DNA from: Rallus limicola
Taxonomy: Eukaryota > Chordata > Aves > Gruiformes > Rallidae
Assembly (NCBI GenBank): GCA_022605955.1
Contig: JAKCOZ010000039.1
Location: 2,542,001 to 2,606,000, forward strand
DNA length: 64,000 bases
Reading direction: 5' to 3'
In this document: in pieces, positions 1 to 11,800 of the stretch
Layout of the letters: each line of letters opens with the position of its first letter
Position numbering within the stretch: the stretch's first letter is position 1
Made by a program: the position numbers and the translations under genes
Notes under the pieces: model-generated
Databases searched by the model: none
Told to the model about the DNA's origin: nothing
The model's input: the letters and a program-made list of their open reading frames with translations, nothing else

Positions 1-694
1 CCTTCACATAAAGATGAGGTGGAGCACAGCAGCCGCTCACTGAAATAGTTGGATATTTATACAACAAAAACCATCACAAATCTAAATGAAAAAATCCACT
101 TCACTTAAATCACCCTTTTTTATAAAGAGCAAAAAGAAAGTCTTGCCCTCTAAGAAACCAAAATAATTACTTCAAACATAAAATTTTAATATTACTTGAT
201 TCCTACTCAATGTTATTCTAAGACATTCCATTTTTTAAAAAATTGTCAGTTTTGAAGCTAATGCTTGATTTTTCCATTATCCACTTCAGGCTAATGATTC
301 TCCTTACTGAATAAAGTCCAAAGTGCTATTAAAACAAAATCTGGGTATTTACTCCAGCAAGTAAATGTTTTTCTTTTCTTTTTTTTTTTTTTCCCCCCCC
401 TGGGTCAGCAAAAGATCAACAAGAACCCAGACTCTTATCTTCATCATGTAGGCAGCTTACAATCATTTTTCACTTGGGCCATAACATACCCTAAAGGTAA
501 GGGGTCTGATGATGCTCAATTACAAAAATGTTATGATGTGAAAAGTCAGTTTTAAGTATGTTGAATACCATGAAGGTCTCACATAGACTTGATATATAAA
601 TTTCAGAATGTCTTAGTAGTCTGCTTACCATGTCAAAGAAGAACTAAAGATGACCATTTAATTAAATACTAAACCACTTTAGAAATACTGCAGT

Positions 695-1500
695 GGACTC
701 TGGATGTCATCTTCTCCAACTTCCTGCTCAACCTCAGCTTATCACCAATACAAGATCTGATGAGTTGTGTCTCTGCCTGATAAAGTCTCAAAAAACTTCA
801 AGGATGGATGTTCCACAGCCTTCTTAGCCAACCTCTTCCCCTGCTGCACTACTCTCCTAGTAAAAATGTGTGTCCTGTTACCCAATCTGAGATTCCCAAG
901 TCCCAACTTGTGATGACAGCCTCCTAATATATTATCTGCCACTGTTAAATATTACACTTCATCACTTCTCTAATTATAATTGTAAATTGACAAGAGATTT
1001 CTAAAGTCTCTCCTTGCAATCCTAACAAGCTGAGATCCCTCAGCTACTCCTCACCATATGGTGCTCTAGGACCCTAACAATTTTGGTAGCCCTCAGGTAG
1101 ACTCCCTCAGTTTCTCAGTATCCCTCTAGAACTAGGGAACCCAAAACTGGACAGAGCATTCCAGGCAGAGCCTCATCAGTGCTTTCTAGAGATGAATCTT
1201 CCCTTTACCGTAGCCCACACTCCTAAGGTAGCCCAGTGGTTCACTTTATTTGCTATGAGGTGTTGGCTCACATTCAACCAGGGATCCACTGCAACCTCAC
1301 AGTCTTTTCAGTAAAGCTGCTACTCCATCAGTGCCACCTCAGCACACAGCAACACTTGAGTCCAGCAGTAGGTCTTCTTACTTCCTAAAACTTGTTGACG
1401 TTTCTGATGGCCCAGTCCACAAGTTTATCACGGTCCTTCTGGACTAAAGATCTGTAGCTTGTCAGATGGTAGGAATTTTCATGCCTACATATCAAATAGC
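695..1500 (-). mobile_element. Old diverged CR1 LINE fragment
   Basis: Read on the minus strand, this segment follows the 3' portion of the CR1 retrotransposon. It shows the degenerate block about concentrating on a weighted frame near 780-900, the 'ccaaaactggacagagcattc' type block near 1,140-1,160, and the 'gcccagtccacaagtttatcacggtcc' type block near 1,409-1,435. It is far more diverged than the CR1 copies at 3.1, 33.4 and 40.4 kb, lacks a clean 3' microsatellite, and has no intact frame. It sits inside VWA8 intron 1. Boundaries are approximate and the subfamily is not assigned. Confidence 0.75.
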
Positions 1501-3068
1501 ACTTTTATACTCCTGTTGTTGGGCTTTATTTCCACTTCTGGGAATGTCCTGGTTTTGTGTTTGGTCACTGAAAAGTCTCCTGCTTGGTCAGCAGGCTTCC
1601 TGCTGAAATAACAGATCTTCCTGCACTGTACAATGGTTCATTCCTGAGTTTTCCTTAAAACTTTAAGCTGTCCTGTACATTTCTTCTTCATGGTTGTTCT
1701 CCAAGGAATTGTACCTACCAATCTCTTGGAAAAGTGAAAGTCTGCAGTCCTTAAGCTCAGGATCCTAATTCTGCCGCTCACCTTCCCAGCCTTCCTCCAG
1801 ATACAGAGCTCAATTTTATGTTACAATGGCTGCAACCCAGGCTGCCATCCATGACCAAACAACTAGAGTCCTTCCCTACTTGTGAGCAGCAGATGAAGTG
1901 AAGAGTTACCCTGACCAGGATCTTTGGGTTCCATATTAAAAAAAAATTCTAACAATGCAGCCTAGAAACTACCAAGAGTGGATGTACAGTGCCAGACTGC
2001 CCTGATGTCTGGATGGCTGAAAGCCTGCATGAGGGCCCAGCGGTTTCTACTAGCTGTCTGTAGAAAGAGATACCCACTACCTCCTCTTAATCATACAGTA
2101 GCATATGCCCACCACCTCCCCAGTGCTCCCTTTCAAATCTCCTGTGGCCAATGGTACTTATGGGAAAATTAGCTTCCAGCAGTTTAAAACTACAGGAAGA
2201 TTCCTAAAGCACAGTTTGCTCAGCGCAGAAAAGCCAAATGACCTATCTATTCTAAACTATCTTAGGTAGCAAATGCCTTAGCATAATTCCAAGAATGTTT
2301 TTCAACTAAAAATAAACTCTAACTGAAAACCATTTGAGCTTTTTTAAAAACTTCCCATTTACTGAAAGGGTAAGAAAATAGATAAAACAGCTTTAAAATT
2401 CACTATGGCATCTCCTACACAGCTATCCCGAGTCCTGAGTTTGACAAGCAGGTTCAACTTCAGCCTCATATGTTACATTGGGCAGGGCTTTGCAGGACAC
2501 ATCAACACGTGTCAGGACTGTAACAGTTGCTAAACAGGAATATTTACATTTTGAACAACTGCCAAATATTAAAACTCAGAAGCTATTTACAGACACCTAC
2601 TGATGGAAGCAACGGTGAAACCCTACCAAAGAGCGTACAGAAGCTTATCTGCCTGACAGCTCATCCCTTTCTCCCAGCTATTATCAGCATGTCTAATAAA
2701 AGACACCTTTTTCTTTTTTTTTTTTTTTTTTGCCACCAGCCTTTTCTCTCTTAAATGTTAGAATAATTTGAAATAACTGAGGCATAACTCTGCAAACTGT
2801 TACAGACAACCAGCTTTGAAAATTTCCACCTCCCTTTCCTGCCCTCTCGGCTGTGCGGACGCGGTAACTGCTTGCAAGGCCTCGCTGCAGATCAAATCGC
2901 TGGACTCGCTTCAGTCACCACAATGCAGCCCTGTAAGTACAGCTACAGAGGCAACAAACAGTAACAGGAATGTTAAGATGAAAGAATGAAGTCTCTTACA
3001 TAGGTTTTGCCAGTGAAAAATAATGTTAGAACCACAGTCCCGGCTGTCAACAGGTGAACTTCAACAAG

Positions 3069-3426
3069 AAGCCTTCCAGTACCTGAAGGGAGCTTATAAA
3101 CAGGAGGGGAATCAACTTTTTAAAAGGGTAGACAATGGCAGGACAAGGGGGAATGGATTAAAGCTAAAGGAGGGAAGCTTTAGATTAGATATTAGGGGGA
3201 AATTCTTTACAGAGAGAGTGGTGAGGTGCTGGAACAGGCTGCACAGAGAGGTGGTGGGTGCCCCATCCCTGGAGGTGTTCAAGGCCAGGTTGGATGGGGC
3301 CCTGGGCAACCTTGTGTAGATCCAGGCCTGGAGGTTGGTGGCCCTGCCTGTGGCAGGGGGGTTGGAACTCTGTGATCCCTGGGATCCCTTCCAACCCAGA
3401 CCATTCTATGATTCTATGATTCTACA
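3069..3426 (+). mobile_element. CR1 LINE, 5'-truncated, young copy
   Basis: This is the 3' end of a CR1 element in plus orientation. It ends in tandem ATTCTATG units (about 3,404-3,424), the hallmark 3' terminus of CR1. A frame of about 80 codons (to 3,319) remains open and matches the C-terminal part of the CR1 ORF2 product, with the order [32 protein letters not shown]. The copy is severely 5'-truncated, as is usual for CR1, and has no reverse transcriptase core. It is close in sequence to the copies at 33.36 kb and 40.43 kb. It lies in VWA8 intron 1, antisense to that gene. Confidence 0.95.
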
Positions 3427-5208
3427 ATAATGACACAGGTAAAGTCAGAAAAGGGAATGTGCTGGAACACACTGACATCTATCATCAACCAGTTCTTTAA
3501 TCTTTGGACAGGGGCAGACCTGGAAAAAAGCCCACACAACCTTGCTAAACACACCCCATTCACCCTCACCTCTTTCAGATTATTTTACCACCATCCTGTA
3601 GATCCTGTACACTGAGAATTAACATTACAGGATTCTGAAGCCCTTTCAGAAATATTTTCTTTATCAGTAGGGAAGAGATGTGCAACCTCAACACTACTTA
3701 CTACAAAATCTGTAATTACAGCAGGTGCACAGAAACAGCAAAAAACATGTATTGCACAAAGAATTTCAGACCACCTCTTTGTAACTTCAGTAACCTCAAA
3801 CAAGTGATCAGGCCTGCAAAAGGGCACGCAACCATCTTTAAAATAAATTAAAACAAAACCACAACAAAAAACCTCAATAAAACCCCCACATCCTAAGCAA
3901 ACAAAGAAAACCCAAATAATAAATAGTATTCCTAATATCAAGGTCTCAAATTCACATGAGCACACAAAGTACTATAATGAATGAGGTGTCTCAGGTGCTG
4001 GGAGGACAAATAGCCCTAATATTATCTCTTAGCCTGCCTTTAATAAACTACAAGATCATCTACAGCTTTGAGACTTCAATCTTTCTACCAAAACCATTAC
4101 CATCATTGACTGCAACTGGAAATGCTGCTATTATTCATAGACATATACAGTGTATTAGTGAATATTACTAAGTTACCCTCAGTTACATTTCATAGCACAT
4201 ACACATTACAAAGCAATTTTAGTAATACTGCATTTGATACTACTTCATTTTGCAGAATTTCTTCTTGTTCTTAAGGTTACTCATCCCAACAAAGGGCTGA
4301 AAAGTCCTGAGCTTGTTTCACACAGTTAACTAGTTCCCTTTTATCCCATTTTAAGATTAATAACCCCAGGGGTTTTAGTACTTTTCACAAATCAAATCAA
4401 ATATTTTCTATCAAAAAATCTTGAAGGAGCTATGATTATCAATGCATCAAAGGCTTCCTTTTTGAAAAACCTTTGAAAGACTAAACACATATTTAGAGAA
4501 ATGAACTGGTCAATAAACAGAATAAAAATGGAGATAAACAGTATTAAAGAGGCATAATTAAGAGCTTTAGTGAGTACCCCACCATCAGAATCACTTGCTG
4601 TCATTCCATCTCCTTAATTTACAGCTGCTCATCACTCCCTATTTAGTAGCTTTGTTGCTTTTGGCATTCATCCAGAAAAGTGCCAGCTATCACAGACATA
4701 TGTCACCGCTTCCAAACGCCACTTCTGCTCTGCACAGCCCCGTCATCTGTCTCAAAGGTCACCAAGGGATACGCCGGGACAATTCAGGTTATCCTTTCTA
4801 GCATATGCAAGCTCAAGGTCAACCCCTTATCTCATTACCATATGCCACTGGCACGCTCAAACAGGCATCAGCCTTAGTAACCCCTGACATAGATATGGCT
4901 GCGCTTCAGAGGAAGGATAAAGCCATGGAGAAACAGAAAGCATCTCAAGATGATAATAAGCCACTTGACAGCAAAGTGCAGTTCTCACAGGTACAGGCTG
5001 CAGGGCTGCTCCTTGCTATGTTGCGGGTGAAACACTTCGCAAGAGAAGCTATGGGAAGCCACGCTAAGCAGCCTTAAGCAAGCCTGGGAATGTACTCTGC
5101 CCTTCCTTTCCTCTCTCCCAGTACTCACGAGCATAAGAAGAAACAAGGAGGGCAGTGCAAACTGGACACACCAGCACCTCATAAGGTGGTAAACTGACTC
5201 CAGGCCTC

Positions 5209-5872
5209 TCCCGGGCCGCCTGGCTGAGGAGAGAGCGGGGCTGCTAGCAACCCCGGGCACGGTGTCGCGACCCGGGGCTTGGCCGTGGCAAGGGAAGCTC
5301 GGGGAGGCTGTGAGGAGGCCCGGGCCGGGCCACCCCCGGGAACATGGGGTCGTTACCTGAGCCGTGCAGCGCCCTGACTTCCAGGCGGCCGGACCGTGCC
5401 GCAGCCGCGCCGCCGCCCAGCACCTGCCGCAGAAGCAGGCGGACCCTGCGCGCAGCAGGGCCACCGGCCCCGCCGCCCAGGCACAGCACCCGGGACTGCA
5501 TGCGGCGCGGGGAGAAGAGCGCCGGGCCCGGCCGAGCGGAGCCAACAAGGGGAAGGGAAACGGCGAGGCACAAAGTCCTACCGGAAACTAGCGCCGGGCC
5601 GACCGGCGGCCGGGGCGGGTACGGGCCGGCGTGGGGCGCGGGGAGTGCGGCCGCGGGCTGAGCCTGGGGAAGGCGGGACCGGGGGATTCCTGTCACCCCC
5701 AGCTTGTGCCGGAGGGTTTGTGGGGGGAAGGTCGGGTACACCTGGCCGGAGGGGGAGGCAACAGCAGAGAGAGCCTTGGGACCCCTCAGCGCTGGCCGCT
5801 ACGGTCAGATGGGGAAGGCGATGGCGGGCGGCGCCTCGGAGCCCCTCAGCGCCGGGCGGGCTGATCCCTGCG
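5209..5872. promoter_or_regulatory. VWA8: CpG island with VWA8 promoter
   Basis: A GC-rich, CpG-dense block surrounds VWA8 exon 1 and stops abruptly on both sides against AT-rich DNA. No TATA box is evident, as expected for a housekeeping mitochondrial-protein gene. An ETS-family core (ACCGGAAAC, 5,580-5,588) lies about 80 bases upstream of the VWA8 ATG in the minus-strand sense, a usual place for a GABPA-type site. The island extends about 370 bases beyond the ATG. Such islands often fire in both directions, so a plus-strand non-coding transcript is possible, but I see no convincing plus-strand splice donor. The transcription start cannot be fixed from sequence. Confidence 0.85.
5357..5501 (-). 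CDS. VWA8: VWA8 first coding exon (N-terminus)
   Basis: This encodes the N-terminus of VWA8, a large mitochondrial, matrix-side AAA+ ATPase with a C-terminal von Willebrand factor A domain. The minus-strand ATG at 5501-5499 opens a frame starting MQSRVLCLGG. It continues with ARRVRLLLRQVL and EVRALHGS, which parallels the vertebrate VWA8 N-terminus (human also begins MQSR and has RLLLRQV). The arginine-rich segment without acidic residues for about 38 residues fits a mitochondrial presequence. After 48 codons plus one base the exon ends CAG|GTAACG (exon end 5357, donor GT at 5356-5355), phase 1. An upstream in-frame ATG at 5741 exists, but I chose 5501 because homology starts there. The ATPase and VWA domains lie in exons outside the window. 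The gene diverges from DGKH, as in human 13q14. Confidence 0.93.
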
Positions 5873-8800
5873 ATGTGCTTCGTCAGGAGGGTTGGGGCGC
5901 CAGCTGCCAGGACAACGTGGTTTTTTTCTTTTTATTGGGATGAGACTGTGAGCTCCATAGATAGAAGTGTTTAAAACATTCTGGAAAACAGGGTGGGGGC
6001 AGCGGTGTTTGAGGTAAATTCATGCGTCGTTCCTACCTGTGGTGTTTTAAATCCTGCTGAATAGATGGGCCCTCCTGGCCCATTGCCACCTTTCACCTGC
6101 CTTCTTGTGATTAAGTTACTTTATACCTTAAGAGGAATTTGAGCCAAGTTACTCAGGAGTGATGTTTTGCACATATGCAGCATAGATGTGATTTTTTTTT
6201 TATTTTTTTCTTTGTGGACAATGGTTCTATTGAAATAGGTTGAAAAACTGGCTTATGCCTGCTTTTGGATCTATGTAGGACCTTGGTGGTGAATTTTAGA
6301 ATAATTTGTGAAAGGCTGAAGCTTTCACTGTGACAAACTAATCCTAGTTTCAAGGAAAATCCATCCAAGGCTGGAGAAGGAGCTTAGCAGAAGGTCAGAG
6401 CCAGAAGCCAGAGTCAAGTCACTGTCTTTATCACTTGTACTTCAGTTTTTAGGTGTCCCAGCATCCTTGGGGCTGGGAGAATTTTTCTCTAGTATATCTC
6501 CCATTTCTTGCATGTTTTCAGCACTGAACAATTATCCAGAGGCTAGAGGACCAGCACTAATGAGTGAGTTAAGCATCTGTTTAAACATAGACAGTTTAGA
6601 TTTCTATGCCCCCAAAAGATGCTGTGACTTATGAATGTTGATCTAGTCCTAGATGGGTTTCTGAGCTTGGAATTACTTGCTTTAATCACTTAAAAGAGGT
6701 GAGATTTCATGATCTTCCATTTTTCCCATTGGCTTTGTGTTGGTTGGGTATAAATTCTATTCTTAGTACCTAATATAGGTCTATGAACCTGCTTTCTGGG
6801 TCTAAGGCAGGGTAAACTAAATTGAAATATCCTTTTATGGATATTGCCCTAATTTCTTGTAAGCTGAAGATCATGAATGCTGGAGGCTAAAGATAGGGTG
6901 AGTAACAAGAACGTCTGGCGGAACAGAGTAGAAGGCTGAGACAAAATAACAGTGGAATTGTTTATGAATATATCTTGCTAATCTGGGATATTAAATTAGA
7001 AATTACATTCATCCTCTTTTCATATCCATAGAAAAATAATAATAATAATAAATTGCAACAGATAGGCAAGAAATTATATGCATACCCTGAATACTGAAGA
7101 GATTTTATGCTATGCTGGAAATAATGAGACATTTCAAAATTTTCTATGGATTCACAGTACTTTCACACTGTGAATGTACAAAGCCTCCTTGTACCTCTGT
7201 GTGTGTGTGCATGCATGTATACACCTGTCAAGCTAAATGCTTTAAATTTCAGCCCTGAGTCATATACCTATAAAATGTTTTGCTTTTTAAAGTATTGTCT
7301 CAAAATTCTGGATTAGTCAACTTTTCCAAAACTTTAAATCGAGCCTTGAGTTGAGCCTCCAACTTTCCATTTGCAGCAATAGAAAGCTATATTTACTGAT
7401 TGTCAAACCATTGCTGGGAATGTTATATTGGAAACAGTTATCCCTGCATAATCAGGGGGAGGGAAAATTTGTTGAATGTGTATACATGCATACACAATTA
7501 GATGCACAACTTGAATGCTGCATTGTTTTTATGCTATACTGTCAGTCATGACACCACCCAAAATTAGTATCATTTAATAGTGTGAATGGATAGAGCCTAC
7601 TTTTTCTTGCATATACATGTATATACTCACATGAAATTTTATCTGGTTACACAGTGTTACATTATAGCTTGAATATGGCATCTGCTTTGCTTGCTAACCA
7701 TAAGTGATGCATATATGCTTTACATATCTGGTACTCGCTTGGCTCTATGAAAGCACGATTCTGTCAGTGGTTCAGTGCTGTCATGAAGTGGAAGGATTTA
7801 GCAACCTGCATCTGGTGTGTTTGTGAAGACTTTCACAGATGATTTACAGCACTGGTAACAAAGAGCCATTTCATATTTTCTTTTCCTGGCTTAACAGCAT
7901 TCTTATTTGGAACTCAAAGTTTCTTAACAAAAATACTTTTCCTTTGATTAAACAGCAAAGAGCTTACTCCAAAGACTGAGAGCTCAAAAAGCATCCCCAT
8001 GAGTTGACAGCTTCCAGACTGTTCTCTCTAGTAGTTGTCAACTACTTTGCTGTGTAGCTCTAGCTGCAAGACTAAATTAGACACAGGTGCAGACTATGAA
8101 GAACAATGCATCATCTCTGCTTAGTTGTAGCCAGCTCTCCTACACAAGATCAGAGAAGACAGCTGAGATGAAATCCTGGCCTCATCTGAAGCTTGTGAAA
8201 AATCTCCCATTGAAGGTAGCAAGGTCTGAATTTTACCCAAGTGTTCTGGCTGAGTTACAGTTATAGAAGTAAGTCAGTCTTCATTTATTGTTAAATCTTT
8301 TTCTAGAGAGTAGGTCTAACATTGAACTCCTTTGAAACTATGTCCAGAAAATGTGAAGAGGCAGAAAAGGAAGTCTTTTAGAATTCATACAGCTCCCTAG
8401 AGGTGTGGGTTCCATCTGGCAATGCTAGCAGAGAAATTCAAGCCACAGAGGCAGGCCTTGATTAAAAATAATTTTCATTCCTGAGATCGAGAGGTTACTT
8501 CTGTTTCTTTTTCTGGCTTCCTTGATTTAAAATCTATAGTTGTTTTCCCAAACTACCTGTAACTACTGGAGGCTTGCTTTGGAGCCCAGATGTAGCAAGA
8601 GTCTGGCTTGTTTTCTTCTGCTGTTTATTAGTTTTGAACAATGTAAGCACTGATTTCCATAGAGCCACCCTAATTCACTGCAGTGAGCCTTTCTAATACC
8701 AGAAGGTGCTTCTCTTGTATGGTATCGATTTGGAACAGCATACATCCAATAAAAATGGAAATGCACAGCTGTTCCTTTTGTTGACTTGAACCCTATTTTA

Positions 8801-11800
8801 ATCCAAGTTGATTTAAAAAAAAAAAGATCCATTGCTAAGAAGCCAAGGTTCTAATGTAAGTTGCTTTATCTCCTGGTTCTTGCTGAACTGGCTTTCATTC
8901 ATAATTTCTTTTTCTGCCTCTAATGATTGTTAGAGTATCCACCTCTTCCTTCTGTATTATTGTAAAACAAGTAAGAGTCAGAGCTAGATTTTGTGCTACA
9001 AATTGTGTTAATAATAGATTTTCCACTCAGAGGAATGTGTAATTGCTGCCTTTTCAGTTAAGGGTTGAAAGGGTTTTGTTCTCTGTTTGTATGATAACTT
9101 CTTTCAAGAAATTAACATCCACTCCATTAGCTTTCTTAGTGTCTATTCCAAGCCCTGTGTTTCTGTGTTCCTGTATGCTGTTTGCTGCTACAGTGAAACA
9201 CAGCAGCATGTAAGGATAAAGTCATTACTGATTTTTGTAAGAAGTAGTGACATTGAGGTAAGGAGGTTCTTGCCATTTCAGTGCTCATAGGAAGACTGAC
9301 CTCGAAGCCTCTAGCTACTTGGAAATACATTTCTTTAAGATCATTATTGCAGCCATAAAACCTGTTAGGTTTTTTGTTTGGCTTTCTTTAAGTAACATAG
9401 AAGGTAAGGAGAACAAGTAGTCTGAGTGGTAGTGCTTATTCACTTTTGTATATGTTTTGCAGTATAAATGCTCAGAGACTGTAAAGGCCATAAGTGATGA
9501 CATCTGTAATTTCTTATGCCAAGCTCCATCTGTTTTCAGTAGTTTGTAACTTCACCATTCTTTAATAATTTGGGCAGAAATATCTCATGCTGAATTTCTG
9601 CCTCAGGCTGCAGACTTCTTTTGAAAACTTGAACAAAAATAGCTTAACCACTTTTCAGAAAAGAAAAAGAAAAGGTTTTACTGGGGAGCACCTATACCCC
9701 AGGTACGACTGGGAAGGCTGCACAGCTGAGCAGCCACAACACGAGGGAAATGCTTACTACTTTCCTTGGTGATACTGGAGACCTGAGGGGAGACCAAAGA
9801 AGATTAAAACCTCCATCCTACCTGATAATTCTGCATCTTGGTTTTATCTACATGAAAACAGCTCTTAACCTAGAAGCTTTGCCATTCCAGAGCTTTAGAA
9901 CCAGGACTAGAATTCTGCAGAGTCATTCTGTTTTCGGAAAGATGCTTTTTAATTACCCCAATTTTTTGCTGAATCACAAGCTTCTGAGAACTGAGGAAAA
10001 GGATTATAGTTTAATAGCTACCTAATCATATTCTGTTTGCATGAAGTATGACCTAGGATAAGACTGCATTGGTCAAGCCAGATTTCCCCTTCTCATTTCT
10101 CCTTCAGTGCTGGGGAGCACTGCGGACAAAACCACTCTCTGATGTGCTTTCAGTGCTCATCCTGGCCCAGGCTGGGGAAACAAAGGGATGAGGAGCCTGA
10201 AGTACATCTAGAAAATGGTGAATTAAGCACAAGGAACCCAATGGGAAGGGTGGGGTAAAAGCGTGTAGCCACAAGATGAACGCAGGCTGAGAGTAGAAAG
10301 CTATGTGACCTGAAGTCATGAAGGCTGAGGTTAAGACAGGGGCTGAAGGCACCACAACTATTATATTTTGCAAGTCTAAGATGCCACTGGGGTCCCCTGT
10401 ATTCTACTGCTGACAGAAGTAGTTGTGAAACCCACTGAAAGCTTGCTGACCTCGTTCACTCATGCTGTTAGTCTGAGTAGGCGTGAAGGGTATCTCTGCT
10501 ATCCTGCTGACAGGACTCTGGGGCAGGAGGGTTGTTAATTATATTTCATATCTGCAATTTTTACTTCTTTTAACTCAAGAAAAATACAAAATGCTTCAGT
10601 AAACTAATATAGTAGTTTAGTGATGTCAAAGCCACATGAAGTCAAATGTTATGGAATTAAATGTAAAAATGGTGTTGTTAGGTTATTAAAAATTAATGTC
10701 TGTTTATATGCAAAGTCAGAAACTGATTTCATTGGCTTCACAGATATCCGTGGCCTGATAAAGCCAAAGGCACATTAACAGCTACTGGAATTGGGGGAAT
10801 ATGTAGCACAGTGTTAACACTAGAAAAGATAAGGACCTCTTCAAGAAGAGAAAGGCAGAAAATCCACATAAGACCCTGTCCTTTCTGCTGAAGAGGACAG
10901 CACCTGGGCAGCAACTACTTCAAATTGAGGACCTCAGAATGTGTACTGTAATTGCAAATGTAGGGTATCAGCTCATTTGTGGCTTACTTGGTTTAGCTGT
11001 ACTTGCATCAAGCATATGCTCAGTGGCAAAGATTTCTGGCATCCTTCCCTGTGTCCTTCATGGTTGTCATGATCCTCTAAGCCAACTCTTGTATGCTCTT
11101 CACCCACCCCAACGCTGATGTAAACCATTTGCTAAATAAACCTCAATAGTTCGTACTTAGTGTTTTACTTTATAACTGAGATGGGCTAAATTGTACACAA
11201 AGCTGGTGAGTGGAGTGGACTGGTGGTATCTAGGTGATGTGGTAGTTCCACCCCAGTTCCATGTGCTCATACCCCAAAGCTTTTTTGGATTCTCCAAGGC
11301 AGCTGCAAAATTTTAGAAGAGCTAATATAATAAGAACTAAGCAAAATATCTGACCAAAGTTTACCTGAAATCCTTATCTCTTTTCACGGTGCAATGGTAG
11401 GTTTGCTTTTTTCTTAAGTTGTAAATACCTTGGCTTTTGCTAACATTTATGTCTTGATGGATTGCATTTTGCTGTCTACAGAATATTGTGCAGAATCATC
11501 TCTGAAGGGTCACTGACGGTGTGTACTGGTGACACAACATCATCAGTAAAACGCCGGATACAGGATTAATCTTACCCCTTTATAATTCACTGTCGCTCCT
11601 GTTTGGCACAGGCTAATTCCACATATCTCAGAGGTTATTTAAATTTCAGTAAGCTGTGGGGCAATCTCACAAGCTCGTGTTTGCTGCTAACGAACACAAC
11701 TTAACCTCACTCTAGCTGCAGAACTTGCATCATGAGTTCAGTAGGGCCTGAGGCCCTGTGTGAGGCTTACGCAATGCCAGAAGATGAAAATACTTATTGC

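Larger units (their letters stand above)
1..5356 (-). other. VWA8: VWA8 intron 1, 5' part (no exon seen)
   Basis: The stretch left of the VWA8 exon 1 donor is intronic on the minus strand and runs off the window edge. I looked on the minus strand for the next VWA8 coding segment and saw no reading frame resembling it, so exon 2 probably lies beyond position 1. Apart from two CR1 fragments (listed separately) it holds low-complexity tracts: a T-then-C tract near 368-400 and a poly-T near 2,711-2,731. All open frames here are short and unlike known proteins. The proximal end, from about 5,209, belongs to the CpG island. The intron assignment is inferred from exon 1. Confidence 0.75.

Noticed and set aside
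1..5350. VWA8 exon 2 on the minus strand
   Set aside because: I searched for the conserved segment following exon 1 and saw no matching frame with splice sites. It likely lies outside the window.
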